Below, piece by piece: positions 25,101 to 34,296 of a stretch of 64,000 nucleotides of DNA. The translations under genes and the position numbers were made by a program. The notes under the pieces are model-generated. The model saw nothing but the letters and a program-made list of their open reading frames with translations. It had not been told where the DNA came from and did not search any database. The DNA comes from Limibacter armeniacum (lineage in GTDB: Bacteria > Bacteroidota > Bacteroidia > Cytophagales > Flammeovirgaceae): NCBI RefSeq assembly GCF_036880985.1, contig NZ_JBAJNO010000008.1:248001-312000 (forward strand), in the 5' to 3' direction. How positions within the stretch are numbered: the stretch's first letter is position 1; each line of letters opens with the position of its first letter.

Positions 25101-28100
25101 ACCCTGCCAGTAATCAGGTATTGGAAAATGTACATGTAATTGATAACCTGCCAAGGTCATCACGAGACCACTTGTCTAACAGTTTGGAGTTTGGTGCTGA
25201 TGGCAAGCTTTACATGGTACAGGGTAGTAACTCGGCCATGGGACGAGGTGATGGAGCTTGGGCAAACAGGGAAGAAAGACTTTTGTCTGCGGCTGTATTA
25301 AGTCTTGATGTTAATAATTTGCCAACGAGTTTGCCTTTGGATGTGAAAACGGATGAAGGAGGTACTTATAACCCATATGCCTTGAATGTACCACTGACTA
25401 TTTTTGGTACAGGAGTACGAAATGCCTATGACTTGCTATGGCACAGTAACGGACAGCTTTATGTTCCTACCAATGGTTCAGCGGCAGGTGGTAATACCCC
25501 AACCAATATTGAAACAGACCCGCTTTACATTGCGCCTCACCCAAGTGCTCCTATCAATACAGACCCAGATGTGCCGGCTATTACCAGTGTAAACCCAACC
25601 CAGAATGATTGGTTGTTCAGGGTGGTTCAAGGAGGTTATTACGGACATCCTAATCCACGACGAGGGGAATATGTAATGAACAGGGGAGATATTGACGTTA
25701 ACAATAGCGGCTATAATGGTATTGCTCCAGCCTCTAACTATAGGGGAGATGCGTTCAACTTTGAGCTGAACAAATCACCGAATGGTGTGATCGAATACAG
25801 AAGCAATGCTTATGGTGGCTTGATGAAGGGATTGATTATGGTGGTGCGCTACAGCCAGCAGGATGATATCATCATTCTTCAGCCAGGTGGAGCAAATCAG
25901 GACATTATCAATGACATTGATGGAACAAGTATAGGGTTGGATGGATTCAATGACCCATTGGATCTAATTGAGGATGTAAGAACAGGAAACCTGTATGTAT
26001 CCGAATATGGAGGTGGAGGTAAGATTACCTTGCTGAAACCTGATGTTCAGGCTACAGATGAAGGAATCTTTGCACTAGATCAGAATGAGTTGGTAATGGA
26101 GCAGATTATTGCCAATGGAGCTACTACTCAAACTGTAACCATCACTAATGATGGTAACTCTACCATCTCCAATATGCAGGTGAATTTGGTAGGTAATACA
26201 GGCAATGCTTTTGCCTTGGACCTAAATGGCACCTTGACATCACTTACAGCAGGTCAAAGCACCACATTTGATGTAACTTTTGACCCTGCTGCTTTAGGAG
26301 GTTTTCAGGCGCAAGTCAATATCACAGGAGACAATGCTTATGAGAGTATTTCCTTGCCACTAAAAGGATTAGGTAAAACAGGTGAAGGAGGCAGTAATGA
26401 ACCTTCTTTACAACATATATTGACTACTTTCTTTGGAGGAACGGCGCCGGATGTAGGAGATGATAATCCTAATACAAATATCATTCATAGTCAGGAAGCT
26501 CAGTATACGTCTGATTTGCTTGGGGAAGAAGTGGTAGGACAGCTTTTTGAGAAGGCAGGAAATGGAAATGTAACTTTGGAACTGTTGGCAGTATATGGTC
26601 CAACCGGAAGTAGCCCAGTGGTAAGTTTTGGTTGGTACGGAGAAAACAACTCAGCCAGCAAGACGACATTGTTCTCAGTGGATAACAGTCCAACCACAAA
26701 TGGACAGCGCTTGCTTCCTGAGATCAACAGCGGTGGAAGCTTATCATTTGACCCATCAACATCCAAGTTTGGTTTCTTCAGTATATGGCCAGCATTTAGT
26801 AATAGGGAAGTCTACAGTGAGGACGTACTCAATACTTTTACAGGTGCTATTCCACACCACGTACGTGTATATAAAGTACCAGGAGAACTGAACAGCTACA
26901 TCATAGCAACGGAAGAACATATTTCAGGATTTGACTTCCAGGATATAGTGGTCATAGCTCGAAACATAAAACCTGCGGACGCTATTTCAGAACCACCAGT
27001 AGCAGGAGGAATCAAGGTAAACTTCCAGAATCCGGCAGCCAATCCACCTACAGAGTGGTTAAAGGACTTCGGTCAGGCTTATGGAAGCAAAGGAGACTAC
27101 GCCTATGGTTGGGTTGTACCAGGCACCAATACTCCGTTGGATCTTTCTGTGGGTGGAAGTAACCCAGGAAATGGTCGAGACAGAAGTGGTGGTACAGCTA
27201 TAGGTGAAGCGCTTCTTGAGGAAACCTTGATGCACATGCAGTATGATGATGTAAATGGAGGAACTGCAACAAACGGAACAAGTGCAGAAGGGGCTTGGGA
27301 GTTTGAGGTACCGAATGGTGTGTATCAGGTAACCATTTCAGCAGGAGATACGGATGATGAGAACCAGATTGGAACACACCATGTCATCAATGCAGAAGGC
27401 GTGGAAATCATCAACTCAATTACGGTTAACTCGGATGCGGGAACGACAATTATTGCTGAGCAGGGAACGGCTACAGTTACGGTAACAGATGGTAGATTGA
27501 CCCTTGATGCCATTGGTGGTTTCAATACCAAAATCAAAACCATCACCATTGTTCCTGTTGGACAGCCACTTGTTACAATGGAATTGTCAGGAAGTGAGTT
27601 GGGAGAAAACCGTTTTGGTGGAGATGTAACAGTAACACTGTCAGCTACACCACAAGGCGAAGCGACATCAGCTACAGTAGATCAGTACCAGATTAATGAC
27701 GGTCCACTGCAAAATTATACAGGTCCATTTGTCGTAAGTGATATCGGGAGCTATACCATTAAGGCAGTAGCAACAGATAATTTGGATAGGACTTCAAACT
27801 TTGTGGCAACACCATTTGTGATAATTAACCCTACAGGGGCAATTGTGAGCCTTGAGAATATGACCAAAGTACCAGGTACATCCATAGGCTTTCCAGCGGA
27901 TGATTTCTATGTATTCCATCGGAATGCAGTCGGTTCTACTTCAGCTACCGAATGGCATGATGACAATACCATGCGAATCCATAACGATGGTACAGGCGTG
28001 ATGCAGCTAGTAGATATCCAGTTGCAAAGTGGCAGTAACTTTACCATCCTAAGTATTTTGGATGAGGGAGACGCAAATGTGACATTGCCTGTGGAAATAC

Positions 28101-31100
28101 CAGTTGGAGGACATGTTGATGTTGCTTTTGAAATCAGTTCGGCTCCAGGTGGAAAAGGAATCCTACAGGAGCAGGTGGTGATTGTGACAAATGCAGATAA
28201 TGATCCAGCTTTGGAAGCAACACTCAGTGCTTCATATATGGCAGGTGTAGAAGGTAATAATGAGATAGATGTGCAGCAGGTGATGAATGTTTTCGGTTTC
28301 CAGACTTCCTTGAATGGACAGCCGAGACCAAGCTCAACTTACCCATCAGAAGCATCTGTTAATGATGGTTCACAGGGTGACCTGATACTTTCTCCAACTT
28401 TTGTACAGGCAGACCCATCACAGCCGGTAAGTTATTTGAGGCTAGCGGCATTTCATGGTTCAGGTGGAGCTCCTGCGAATGTGGGCAATATCACTTCCAA
28501 CCATGGTGGAGAATGGCACCAGTCTTTGCTTCCTCGAGCAACTAATTCTTCTAATGTGATTTCTGGAGGTTCGTCAGCTACGCTTAGCGGTCCATTTAAT
28601 ATTAGTATAGCGGGTTATACGACGGAAGGTACAGGGCTAGGTGGCGATAATCCATTGCTTGGCGTAAGGGTTTACAAGGTCGTCAATAGGATGGGTGAAG
28701 TAATGCCAAACCACTATATAGTGGTGCAGGATTATATCGGAAGTGGTTGTGGAGCAGGGTCAGCTAACTGTGATTGGAATGATAACGTGTTGTATGTCAT
28801 GAATATCAAGCCAGCTGAAGAGCCTTCGCAGATTGCTACATTGGACGATCAGAATGTAATCGCTGAAACACCTTTCAGTATTCCTACATCGCAGGCATTT
28901 GATATAGGCTACCCAGGTAACAAGCTGAAGTTTGCAGCCAATATTTTTGGAACAACAGACCCTCTCCCTGTATGGCTGGCTATCAATGCGACAACAGGTG
29001 AGATTACAGGTACCCCGCCCGCAAATGCGCCTTCATCTATCGAGATAGCAGTAACGGCAACAGATGACAACGGTATTGATATTATGACCTCATTTACCTT
29101 GAATGTTACAGGTCAGACAGAGGTTGAGTTTGTCTTTACACCTAGCCAATTAGACTTTGTGGTCAATGAGGATAACCCTGCCAATCAGGATGCCGAATTG
29201 AGTGTCAATTTGGAAGGTCAAAGCCCATTTGTACAACTTTCCGCTCAGGATGCGCCATCGTGGTTAATTTTACCAGATCCTGCGTTAGGTACACTTAGTT
29301 TTGGCATTGATGCAACAGGTTTGACAGCCGGAACCTATCAGACTGTCGTGACAGCAAGCGATGCAGGAAGCAATGTAGACGATGGACAGTTGATCATTAC
29401 CTTGGACGTGCAGGCTCCACTTAATCCTATCAGTTTCGAGGTGACTACAACAGAAACATCTTGTATAAGCGATACCGGTACAGCAACGATCACCGCTCTA
29501 ACTAGTGTAGGCGATAATATTGAAATCTCTTGGAGCCATAATGCTTCGCTGAGTACTGCAACAGCTTCAAACTTGGCAGAAGGAGATTATTCGGTGACAG
29601 TGACAGATACAGATCTGGAAATTAGCAGGACTGTAGCATTCACGATAACCAAGTCTTTGGCAGATTGTCCATATATCGTGCGTATCAATGCAGGTGGACC
29701 AGCATACACTAATACAGATGGGGAAATGTTTATGGACGGAACATCCTCCAACAGTGTATTTGAGATGTCAGGAGCATTCTACACCATGATCAATGATGTG
29801 GATATTGAAAATGCTACGGATGATACCATCTACCTGACAGAAACTTCGGGCAGAGATCAGGGAGGTCAGTTCTTCTATAACTTCCTGAACATGAATGAAG
29901 GCGAGTACCTGATCAGGTTCCACTTTGCCGAGATCTATTTCAGTACTGGAGGTATCAATATTAACAATGCATCACCTCTAGTGGGTAGCAGGGTATTCAA
30001 TGTGAATATTGAGGGATTGCCAGTATTAGTAAACTTTGATGTCAATGAGGAGACACAATCTCCTGCTCCACAAGCGGTTGTTCGGGAATTTATGACTACC
30101 GTAACAGATGGTACACTGAATCTGGATTTCTACTTAGGTTCGGAAGGTACTAACAACGCACAAGTTTGTGCCATAGAGGTGATTCAGGTGACTTCTGGTG
30201 GAGAAGAGACTACCTTGAATGTAGAAGTTGGAACACTTTCTAATATGGCATCGATATCAGTGGATATGAAGCTTTATGAGGAAAATGCAACAGGAAGCAG
30301 TAGCCCACTTTATGAGCGTTCGGTCATTGCAGATCAGGTTGGACAACAACCAAATGGTTTGATATTTAGCCTGAATGATATCCCAACAGGTAACTATGTG
30401 ATGGCGCTGAAAGCAGCACATACCCTGACAGAGTTGCAAAACATCAATCTTCAGAATGGGTCGAACTATGTAGATGCAGGGGCACTGCGATTTGGTAATG
30501 CAGACAATGATGAGGATATAGGGATTTCGGACTTTTCCATCCTTTCAGGAACCTTTGACACAACGGACCCTAGGGCTGATTTCAATGAAGATGGTGCTGT
30601 AGATATTAAAGATTTCTCAATACTGTCCAGTAACTTTGGTCAAGAAGGGGATGTATTTGGTGAACAGCTTAACAATACAAGGCTGGCTGCTGCACCTGCA
30701 ATACCTGTACAGAATGGAGCGATTAATCTGAAAATGAATGGTACCCTAAAAGCAGGTGAATTGGTAACGATGCAGGTACAGGTAATGACGGCCACTGAAG
30801 GCGTAGATGCAGCTTCGGTAGCATTGAACTTCGATGCTGATTTACTTGAAGTCATGGAACTGAAGGGGACAGACCTGTTGCCTGTAGCGTTGAAGGTAAC
30901 CTACTCTAATGAAAACGGGACCTTACAATATACTTCAGGTACTTTAGATGATGCCGTTTCAGGTACTTTTGATCTGGTGACAGTAGTATTTAAAGTAAAA
31001 GAGAATGCTACGCAAGCAGCTGTACAGATTGCAGACGGAAAGTGGACAGACCTGATGTATGCCGGTTACTCAGTATTGGGAGATACTTCAGGAGGAGCAT

Positions 31101-31357
31101 TTGCGGGAGCACTTGGTAAGTTCGAGATGTATCCAAACCCATCATCAGATGTTGTGTACCTCTCACTTCCTTCATCCGTGAAAGAAAGCTTTAGCGTACT
31201 GATCACAGATACAGCTGGCAAGCAAGTCTTCCTATCATCAGATACATCTATCCTGACAGAAGGTATATCCAAGTCAGCGATAGGTTCAAATGGCTTCTTT
31301 ATGGTCACTGTCGAAGTAGATGGTATTCACTACCGCAAGAAGTTATTACTGAAATAA
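22190..31357 (+). CDS. Giant T9SS-exported multidomain protein (LamG-like, malectin-like, propeller, dockerin and cohesin-like modules)
   Basis: 3055 aa from the ATG at 22190, which puts a hydrophobic signal (FLLFIVCYWGVQTAARG) near the N-terminus; the upstream ATG at 22115 adds 25 residues. Approximate order: two homologous LamG-like domains (44-297, 307-563); malectin/CBM-like domain (571-740); Big_5-type Ig domain (741-857); sorbosone-dehydrogenase-like propeller (868-1284); choice-of-anchor-D type domain; second malectin/CBM-like domain (1604-1791); Ig-like modules including a putative-Ig (2214-2307); SprB-like repeat; malectin (2490-2667); paired dockerin-type loops (2765-2821: NADNDEDIGISD, DFNEDGAVDIKD); cohesin-like domain (2842-2974); T9SS type A tail (from MYPNPSS). 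Probably cell-surface or secreted carbohydrate binding. The next gene carries the same dockerin and cohesin types and is likely co-expressed. Confidence 0.88.
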   Translation: MFNYLLDKETVNHLCWRFLLFIVCYWGVQTAARGQCTDPSNITVLDCNQVKVSLPYTLTFNGSEGGLVDQAGLGTGFTMVDPPSARIAADDPVSNMTVSGYESSRLSVSENTLIFNAAKGIAYVEPGTSTDTNSQINTLGVGFDASQSFEITATITDQFSDDTNNSEQAGIWFGLDEANFVKLVVNNNNQVEIRREIDDVSAGNATDGVSATVANLKTSLVKLTLRIDVTAQTMTGYYSVNGGTDVEVASLELPSSYINGATVGGESMSFAGLFASKRREVAGTIVEYAFDDFQLAAIEAPTCPPISVLDCSEIIKPLPFSLTFDGTEGGLLDGDMEGVGFTMVDPPSARISEDGTISNEDVPGYEPSRLNVEGGFLNIDAAKGIAYLKPSGDGNTSTETNSQINTLGVGFDASQNFEIKTTITNQFFDGSNNSEQVGIWFGLDEGNFVKLVAGNNDAIELRSEVGDATQNADAVSIGVANIETFDVALRLEVDVTGGTMTGFYSLDGEAEVSVGSLPLPLAYINGAVVDGQNVSFAGVFASKRREAAGTSVVYEIADFSIESTVEPPVGFTVNVNFSDEAFTPPSGYEKDFGEAYGNRGNGYTYGWISTEDGTPISLVGQGRERNFDIDPLLKTLIHMDHPSTPPSGFWEIEVPNGIYQVTVGVGEASAGNDPEVHRVNAEGVNIINNFEPSGANGSLTRFSSGSGIVQVTDGKLTLDYLGGGENTKLTHVQIAPSNGTLRPAVVSIQDGTNNVIPDGATNVSVEINLSTSALYLPNGSLDNNTVDASTVTLTRLSDQTLVPANVNSTGGGDAITLVPLSNLDPNTSYRLDITDGVEDLTGVAMIPYALTFTTGNASTGEETNLSEVNFTKVDLSITGQHSSLEIGPDGKLYASTINGEIKCFEIQSDGTLANQVTYSPFGGPNNKIIVGLEFDPSATPDNLLVWISYEDTFTFSGAPDWDGNIGRLKLDPASNQVLENVHVIDNLPRSSRDHLSNSLEFGADGKLYMVQGSNSAMGRGDGAWANREERLLSAAVLSLDVNNLPTSLPLDVKTDEGGTYNPYALNVPLTIFGTGVRNAYDLLWHSNGQLYVPTNGSAAGGNTPTNIETDPLYIAPHPSAPINTDPDVPAITSVNPTQNDWLFRVVQGGYYGHPNPRRGEYVMNRGDIDVNNSGYNGIAPASNYRGDAFNFELNKSPNGVIEYRSNAYGGLMKGLIMVVRYSQQDDIIILQPGGANQDIINDIDGTSIGLDGFNDPLDLIEDVRTGNLYVSEYGGGGKITLLKPDVQATDEGIFALDQNELVMEQIIANGATTQTVTITNDGNSTISNMQVNLVGNTGNAFALDLNGTLTSLTAGQSTTFDVTFDPAALGGFQAQVNITGDNAYESISLPLKGLGKTGEGGSNEPSLQHILTTFFGGTAPDVGDDNPNTNIIHSQEAQYTSDLLGEEVVGQLFEKAGNGNVTLELLAVYGPTGSSPVVSFGWYGENNSASKTTLFSVDNSPTTNGQRLLPEINSGGSLSFDPSTSKFGFFSIWPAFSNREVYSEDVLNTFTGAIPHHVRVYKVPGELNSYIIATEEHISGFDFQDIVVIARNIKPADAISEPPVAGGIKVNFQNPAANPPTEWLKDFGQAYGSKGDYAYGWVVPGTNTPLDLSVGGSNPGNGRDRSGGTAIGEALLEETLMHMQYDDVNGGTATNGTSAEGAWEFEVPNGVYQVTISAGDTDDENQIGTHHVINAEGVEIINSITVNSDAGTTIIAEQGTATVTVTDGRLTLDAIGGFNTKIKTITIVPVGQPLVTMELSGSELGENRFGGDVTVTLSATPQGEATSATVDQYQINDGPLQNYTGPFVVSDIGSYTIKAVATDNLDRTSNFVATPFVIINPTGAIVSLENMTKVPGTSIGFPADDFYVFHRNAVGSTSATEWHDDNTMRIHNDGTGVMQLVDIQLQSGSNFTILSILDEGDANVTLPVEIPVGGHVDVAFEISSAPGGKGILQEQVVIVTNADNDPALEATLSASYMAGVEGNNEIDVQQVMNVFGFQTSLNGQPRPSSTYPSEASVNDGSQGDLILSPTFVQADPSQPVSYLRLAAFHGSGGAPANVGNITSNHGGEWHQSLLPRATNSSNVISGGSSATLSGPFNISIAGYTTEGTGLGGDNPLLGVRVYKVVNRMGEVMPNHYIVVQDYIGSGCGAGSANCDWNDNVLYVMNIKPAEEPSQIATLDDQNVIAETPFSIPTSQAFDIGYPGNKLKFAANIFGTTDPLPVWLAINATTGEITGTPPANAPSSIEIAVTATDDNGIDIMTSFTLNVTGQTEVEFVFTPSQLDFVVNEDNPANQDAELSVNLEGQSPFVQLSAQDAPSWLILPDPALGTLSFGIDATGLTAGTYQTVVTASDAGSNVDDGQLIITLDVQAPLNPISFEVTTTETSCISDTGTATITALTSVGDNIEISWSHNASLSTATASNLAEGDYSVTVTDTDLEISRTVAFTITKSLADCPYIVRINAGGPAYTNTDGEMFMDGTSSNSVFEMSGAFYTMINDVDIENATDDTIYLTETSGRDQGGQFFYNFLNMNEGEYLIRFHFAEIYFSTGGININNASPLVGSRVFNVNIEGLPVLVNFDVNEETQSPAPQAVVREFMTTVTDGTLNLDFYLGSEGTNNAQVCAIEVIQVTSGGEETTLNVEVGTLSNMASISVDMKLYEENATGSSSPLYERSVIADQVGQQPNGLIFSLNDIPTGNYVMALKAAHTLTELQNINLQNGSNYVDAGALRFGNADNDEDIGISDFSILSGTFDTTDPRADFNEDGAVDIKDFSILSSNFGQEGDVFGEQLNNTRLAAAPAIPVQNGAINLKMNGTLKAGELVTMQVQVMTATEGVDAASVALNFDADLLEVMELKGTDLLPVALKVTYSNENGTLQYTSGTLDDAVSGTFDLVTVVFKVKENATQAAVQIADGKWTDLMYAGYSVLGDTSGGAFAGALGKFEMYPNPSSDVVYLSLPSSVKESFSVLITDTAGKQVFLSSDTSILTEGISKSAIGSNGFFMVTVEVDGIHYRKKLLLK

Positions 31358-31369
31358 ACCTCTTTTATT

Positions 31370-31399
31370 GAGCTGTCCAGTAAAAGGACTGGACAGCTC
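31370..31399. other. Intergenic hairpin between the two T9SS genes
   Basis: Perfect 12-bp GC-containing stem (31370-31381 with 31388-31399), 6-nt loop, no T-run after it. More likely an mRNA-stability or partial-attenuation structure in a shared transcript than a full terminator. Confidence 0.6.
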
Positions 31400-31444
31400 A
31401 TGGTCTCATCTTCTAGTTCAACTAACCTTTAATCCAATTCAATA

Positions 31445-34234
31445 ATGAAATTCATTACGCAACAGTATATGTCAGCATTGACTGTCATATTATTGATGCT
31501 GTTCTCGGGAGTAGCAGTCGCACAGGATGTGACTTTCGCCCTGCAAGCATCGGATAACAATGTAAAACCAGGAGAATCATTTACAGTTTCACTGAATACC
31601 TCAGCAGGCAATGGGCAAGGCTACAATGCGGCTGCCTTGGAAGTCAACTTTGATAATACTTACCTTCAGGTAACAGATATTGTATGTGCAATGCCTGTAG
31701 TCTTATCTTCTACAGAGGTAGGGGAGGCTAATACAAGTGGTAGTGTGGTATGTGAAGGCGGTAATTTGGATGGAGATATTTCTGCTACTACAAATGGTTT
31801 GTTGGTGATCACATTTACGGCATTAGCTGAGGTACCTTCAACAGCAGTTACTATAGGTGAATCGTCAGAAATGCTATTTGGTACCGCTGAATCCTTGAAT
31901 GTAATTGCTCAAAATACTGCGGTAACGATTGAAATCCCTGTTTGGGAAATAGAAGCTTCGGCAGGGACTAATGGAAGTATATCACCCTCAGGAACTGTTC
32001 AGGTAACGGATGGGGAAGATCAGTCTTTTTCCATTACGCCTGCTGACGGGTATAAGATTGCTACACTTTTGGTGGATGACAACACTGTGTCAATCACAGC
32101 CAATTATACATTTTCCAATGTCACAGCCAACCATACGATTAGTGTAACTTTTGAGGAGATTCCACCTCAGACATACAATATACTGGCATCCGTTCAAGGT
32201 CTTGGAAGTATTACCCCTAACGGGAATGTCAGTGTAGTTGAAGGAGATGATCAAGAATTTACTTTTGTACCTGACATGGGATATGAACTTTCTGACGTGT
32301 TGGTAGATGGTGCTTCTCAAGGTGTTATTACGAGTTATACATTTACTAATGTAACACAGGGACATACGATAGTAGCTGTTTTCACTCCAACAACTTCGAC
32401 CTCCTATACCATTAATGCTTCAGCAGGGGCTAATGGGAGTATCACCCCTTCAGGAGCAGTACAAGTGCCAGAAGGTGGAGATCAGGAGTTTGTCATTAAC
32501 CCTAATGGAGGATTTCAGGTTGATCAAGTATTGGTAAATGGTGTTAATCAGGGACCTATTACGAGTTATACATTTACAGATGTCAATGAAAACAAAACAA
32601 TCTCTGCGACCTTTAAAGCAATAGACCAGTTGGAAGGGGCGACACTTTCTATCTCACCTTCAGACGTTGAGGTTTTTAGTGGGCAGACATTTACCGTAAA
32701 CGTATTTGCCAATTCAGGTGCTCAGCCATTCAATGCCGCAGAAGTGCATTTGAAATATGACCCGACTTATCTTTCGGTACAGTCAGCTAATGATGAGGGA
32801 AATTTAAACACCCTATTGATCCCGTTGACTTTTGACAATGGTGTAGGAACCGTGGATTATGCAGCAGGTGTATTGGGCGGAGAAGTGTCGGGTGATATAT
32901 TGTTATTTACCTTGACCTTTGAAGCTGTTGCACCGATCTCATCACCTGGAACATTATTGACCTTCAATGACAGATCTGTAACCCTGAAAAATGACATTGC
33001 AATTAATGGTATTTCAATCCTTGAGCAGACTATAGGGAGCAGTGTGGTTATTAACAATACAGCGGAGCTGAACCTACAATTGAACTTGCAGGGCAGGGGA
33101 GAAAATAGTACACCATCTCAAATGGCAGTCCCTGTAAATGTAAAACTCTATAACGAAAATGATAACTCATTGGCGTATGAGTTCAGCAATGTTGTGGCAG
33201 ATGGAACAGGAATGGTTTCGGTAAATGGCATTTCTCCAGGCGGTTATATGATGACGGTTAAAAACCACCATACTTTGCAGCAAGCACAGTCTGTTATGCT
33301 GAATACAGGAGCCAATAATGTTACTTCCGAAATGTTGAGAGAAGGTGATGCCAACAATGACAATATGGTTTCAATACTAGACTTCTCTATTCTGGCGGCT
33401 GCTTTTAGTACAGAGTTAGGAGACCTCGGTTTCAATGGGAATACGGACTTCAATGAAGATGATCAGATTACGCTTCCAGACTTTTCATTGTTGGCATTGA
33501 ACTTTAGTGAGGTAGGGGAAAGTGCCTTGAGCAGTGGTGCAAGAATCAGTGAGAAGCCTTCCTATAGGGATATTCAGAAGGCAGTTACAGCAAGGTTGGT
33601 GCCTGCTCCTATCGAGGGCTTCAAAAACAGGTTTAAAGCTATTGTCACGTTGGAAACAGGCGAGTTGCCTATAGATGCGGCAGCACTTCACCTGAAATAT
33701 AATACTGAGCAAATTCAGGTACTGGATGTCAAATACCTTGATGTGTTTGAAATGGATTTGGTGGAGAAGGTAGATAATGTCAAAGGAGAGATCACTTATG
33801 CGGCAGGGACATTAGAAGAAAGGCCGTCAGGTATTATAGAGGTGATGGAGATTGTTTATACATCCAACTTGCCTATACATGCACATCAGTTTCAGTTTGG
33901 TAAAACGTTTCCTGTAGCTACAGATGTAACCTATGCAGGATATTCTGTCTTGAATAAAGCAGTCATTGGCGCTGAAAATGGGTTTGTGAATGGTTTAACA
34001 GTTTACCCGAATCCATCTAGTAGTGAGGTCAATATTGTAATAGGAACTCATCAAAAAGAGTCCCAACTCAAAATCTATGACAGGACAGGAAAGTTGGTGG
34101 CAACTTATGATGTAGCTGCGGATCAAACCCAGATACAAGTGGTAAAAGGTAGGGAAAACCTGATCGAAGGACTTTATCTCGCTGTCTTTAGAGAAGGAGA
34201 TAAGTTTGTGTCCAAACAGTTTGTAATCCAATAA
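31445..34234 (+). CDS. T9SS-exported protein with three cohesin-like domains, InlB-type repeats and a dockerin
   Basis: 929 aa; signal peptide ends GVAVAQD. Order: cohesin-like domain 1 (about 27-165); three about 75-residue repeats of the InlB/Flg_new type (SAGxNGSIxPSG...YTFxNVxxxHTIxVxF, about 166-396); cohesin-like domain 2 (about 400-530, VDYAAGVLGGEVSG); linker; paired dockerin-type calcium loops (about 630-690: DANNDNMVSILD, DFNEDDQITLPD); cohesin-like domain 3 (about 705-840, ITYAAGTLEERPSG); T9SS type A tail (VYPNPSSSE to the C-terminus). The loops keep Asp/Asn at positions 1, 3, 5 and 12 of the dockerin EF-hand. It lies 87 bp after the 3055-aa gene, with the same cohesin and dockerin types, so the two may interact. 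No catalytic domain. Confidence 0.88.
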   Translation: MKFITQQYMSALTVILLMLFSGVAVAQDVTFALQASDNNVKPGESFTVSLNTSAGNGQGYNAAALEVNFDNTYLQVTDIVCAMPVVLSSTEVGEANTSGSVVCEGGNLDGDISATTNGLLVITFTALAEVPSTAVTIGESSEMLFGTAESLNVIAQNTAVTIEIPVWEIEASAGTNGSISPSGTVQVTDGEDQSFSITPADGYKIATLLVDDNTVSITANYTFSNVTANHTISVTFEEIPPQTYNILASVQGLGSITPNGNVSVVEGDDQEFTFVPDMGYELSDVLVDGASQGVITSYTFTNVTQGHTIVAVFTPTTSTSYTINASAGANGSITPSGAVQVPEGGDQEFVINPNGGFQVDQVLVNGVNQGPITSYTFTDVNENKTISATFKAIDQLEGATLSISPSDVEVFSGQTFTVNVFANSGAQPFNAAEVHLKYDPTYLSVQSANDEGNLNTLLIPLTFDNGVGTVDYAAGVLGGEVSGDILLFTLTFEAVAPISSPGTLLTFNDRSVTLKNDIAINGISILEQTIGSSVVINNTAELNLQLNLQGRGENSTPSQMAVPVNVKLYNENDNSLAYEFSNVVADGTGMVSVNGISPGGYMMTVKNHHTLQQAQSVMLNTGANNVTSEMLREGDANNDNMVSILDFSILAAAFSTELGDLGFNGNTDFNEDDQITLPDFSLLALNFSEVGESALSSGARISEKPSYRDIQKAVTARLVPAPIEGFKNRFKAIVTLETGELPIDAAALHLKYNTEQIQVLDVKYLDVFEMDLVEKVDNVKGEITYAAGTLEERPSGIIEVMEIVYTSNLPIHAHQFQFGKTFPVATDVTYAGYSVLNKAVIGAENGFVNGLTVYPNPSSSEVNIVIGTHQKESQLKIYDRTGKLVATYDVAADQTQIQVVKGRENLIEGLYLAVFREGDKFVSKQFVIQ

Positions 34235-34255
34235 ATAAGTTAACCTTATAATAGT

Positions 34256-34295
34256 AGTGCCTCTTTCCTAACTATTTGGAAAGAGGCGCTTTTTG
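34256..34295 (+). terminator. Terminator after the T9SS gene pair
   Basis: About 12-13-bp stem (34256-34268 with 34278-34290, one G-U pair) followed by TTTTTG. It ends the two-gene surface-protein unit, just before the convergent stop at 34297. Confidence 0.85.
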
Positions 34296-34296
34296 T

